From positions 1-22,449 of the forward strand of contig CAVIFY010000031.1 of the NCBI GenBank assembly GCA_963642245.1: a stretch of DNA of 22,449 nt, given 5' to 3'. The translations under genes were made by a program, and so were the position numbers. Below are positions 21,359 through 22,449 of this stretch, in pieces. Source of the DNA: CAG-217 sp963642245 (GTDB taxonomy: Bacteria; Bacillota; Clostridia; Oscillospirales; Acutalibacteraceae). The notes below the pieces were generated by a model. The model did no database searches and was not told where the DNA came from. It worked only from the letters and a program-made list of their open reading frames with translations. Numbering within the stretch: the stretch's first letter is position 1; every line of letters begins with the position of its first letter.

Positions 21359-22333
21359 ATGAAAAAATACGCATTCAAGGGCCTCGGTTTGGTGCTGGCA
21401 GTTGCACTGATCGTTGGCTGCTTTGCCGGTTGTGCAAAGATCAACTATGTGACCGACGGCGCGATCCAGGCAATCAATGAGGTTAAGGACGGCAGCTGGA
21501 AGACCAAGGGCCAGGAAGACACCGCTACCAGCGAGGCAGATTTTGATAAGCCCGTGATCGAGGAGTTCAAGGCCGGCACTTACGGCGGCGTTGAGTTTAA
21601 GGATGTGGCCGCTGTTGCCGATTACTACAAGCAGGCTTATGACTACACCAAGACCCTGACCGCCCAGTATAAGGACGAGAACGGTCAGACCCAGACCTAC
21701 TACAAGATGCTCTGCGAAGAGGATCTGAATGTACATAACATTGCCATTGACGGCAGCGAGAACAAGACCATCAACAACATGGTTCCCGGTATCGTAAAGC
21801 CCATTTACCATCCCGGCCTGAACGGTCTGGTTCCCTCCACCAACAGAGATCCTAAGCTGGATACCGACGAGTGGGACGGCAATGGTGAGTCCTTGCAGAC
21901 CAGCCGCCTGGTGGCTGACGATCTGGTGACCGCCAATGTGAAGGACAACGGCGACGGCACCATCACCCTGGAAATGCAGCCCAAGTATGTCAACATGAGT
22001 GCACCCGGTAAGGACGCACAGGGCCATATGTTCCAGTCTTTGGGCGCCATCGACTCCACCGTGGACAGCATTACCGTACTGTCCTGGTCCGAGGGCACCA
22101 CTGCCGATAACTGCAAGGTGAATTACTACGGCGGCACCGCTACCGTGACCATTGACACCAAGACCAAGGAGATCACCAAGGCTGACTATGTAATGGAGGC
22201 CCATGTGGTCGTGTCTCACGCTTGCATCACCGTTATCCGTGATAAGAACGCTACCGTAGATGTTACCATGAAGTGGTCTGCACCTGCCAGCGAAAAGTAC
22301 ATGAAGGAAAGCAAGGGCGTTACCAAGGCGTAA
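21359..22333 (+). CDS. Predicted lipoprotein of unknown function (324 aa)
   Basis: Signal sequence M-K-K-Y-A-F-K-G then a hydrophobic core ending L-I-V-G-C21; I18-V-G-C21 is a good lipobox (C25 is a second choice). The mature part is acidic, Lys/Asp/Thr-rich and mostly beta-like, without a family I recognise. A central segment reads Y-Y-K-M-L-C-E-E-D-L-N-V-H-N. Codon use is biased like that of the major pilin, suggesting high expression. AAGGGG lies 11 nt before ATG 21359, a long spacing; an in-frame TTG at 21338 is less likely. Monocistronic, divergent from the zinc-ribbon operon, closed by a strong terminator. Confidence 0.85.
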   Translation: MKKYAFKGLGLVLAVALIVGCFAGCAKINYVTDGAIQAINEVKDGSWKTKGQEDTATSEADFDKPVIEEFKAGTYGGVEFKDVAAVADYYKQAYDYTKTLTAQYKDENGQTQTYYKMLCEEDLNVHNIAIDGSENKTINNMVPGIVKPIYHPGLNGLVPSTNRDPKLDTDEWDGNGESLQTSRLVADDLVTANVKDNGDGTITLEMQPKYVNMSAPGKDAQGHMFQSLGAIDSTVDSITVLSWSEGTTADNCKVNYYGGTATVTIDTKTKEITKADYVMEAHVVVSHACITVIRDKNATVDVTMKWSAPASEKYMKESKGVTKA

Positions 22334-22363
22334 ACACCTGTTCCGATTTTACAAAAAGCAAGG

Positions 22364-22394
22364 AATTCCGCACCCTCGGGTGCGGAATTTTTTG
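22364..22394 (+). terminator. Terminator of the lipoprotein gene
   Basis: Perfect 12-bp stem AATTCCGCACCC (22364-22375) / GGGTGCGGAATT (22378-22389) with a minimal TC loop, followed by TTTTT. Confidence 0.92.
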
Positions 22395-22407
22395 TTCTTA
22401 AAGTAAA

Positions 22408-22426
22408 CCACAAGCTAAGCTTGTGG
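22408..22426. other. Perfect 9-bp palindrome near the window edge
   Basis: CCACAAGCT-A-AGCTTGTGG, followed by GGAGAAGCGAGCCGTAGCG. There is no T tract, so it is not a terminator. A subterminal hairpin of this kind is seen at IS200/IS605-type element ends, but the flanking sequence is outside the window. Confidence 0.4.
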
Positions 22427-22449
22427 GAGAAGCGAGCCGTAGCGTTGAA

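Overview
The window looks like a chromosomal segment of a gut-type Clostridia (Bacillota, probably Oscillospiraceae/Ruminococcaceae-like). Reasons: consensus sigma-A promoters, AGGAGG-type ribosome binding sites, an LPXTG/sortase surface system, families such as DUF1848 and C_GCAxxG_C_C, and dispersed CCTCCCTTGTAAAGGGAGG palindromes. The taxonomic placement is inference; no rRNA gene is present. Most genes look G+C-rich by eye, but about 16.3-19.5 kb is visibly more A+T-rich.

Layout. 1-360: tail of a membrane protein, then an intergenic region made largely of palindromic repeats. 361-1313 (-): a GNAT acetyltransferase followed by a Cys-rich hypothetical. 1458-3397 (-): a DNA alkylation-repair operon (AlkA-like glycosylase, O6-alkylguanine methyltransferase) plus a CmpB-type membrane protein. 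3522-10929: a divergent sortase-pilus locus. A 1249-aa multi-domain wall-anchored pilin/adhesin is on the - strand; a SpaH/EbpB-like major pilin and two class C sortases are on the + strand. The 448-bp divergent region holds both promoters, three TTTGTGCA sites and a perfect inverted repeat over the pilin -10. A terminator-like hairpin separates pilin from sortases. 10930-11191: two inverted repeat copies, a terminator and a promoter.

11192-14223: a MATE exporter (+) convergent with a membrane-linked endonuclease/exonuclease/phosphatase protein (-). 14268-16308 (-): transglutaminase-like protein, DUF1848 protein and a 79-aa unknown protein as one operon behind a near-consensus promoter. 16361-18752: a second MATE exporter divergent from a LysR regulator, with a T-N11-A LysR box between them. 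18891-19475 (-): a second GNAT protein. 19600-19902 (-): tRNA-Arg(ACG) followed by terminator, a palindrome-rich 125-bp segment, an exact copy of the tRNA 3' end, and a second terminator. 19971-21118 (-): a zinc-ribbon/TM/surface-repeat protein overlapping a C_GCAxxG_C_C protein. 21359-22333 (+): an unknown lipoprotein with a strong terminator, then a 9-bp palindrome near the window edge.

The two most interesting items are the divergent pilus locus, with atypical pilin and sorting motifs and dense regulatory DNA, and the duplicated tRNA-Arg 3' end that brackets a 180-bp cassette with a terminator after each copy. No CRISPR array, transposase, integrase or prophage gene was found.
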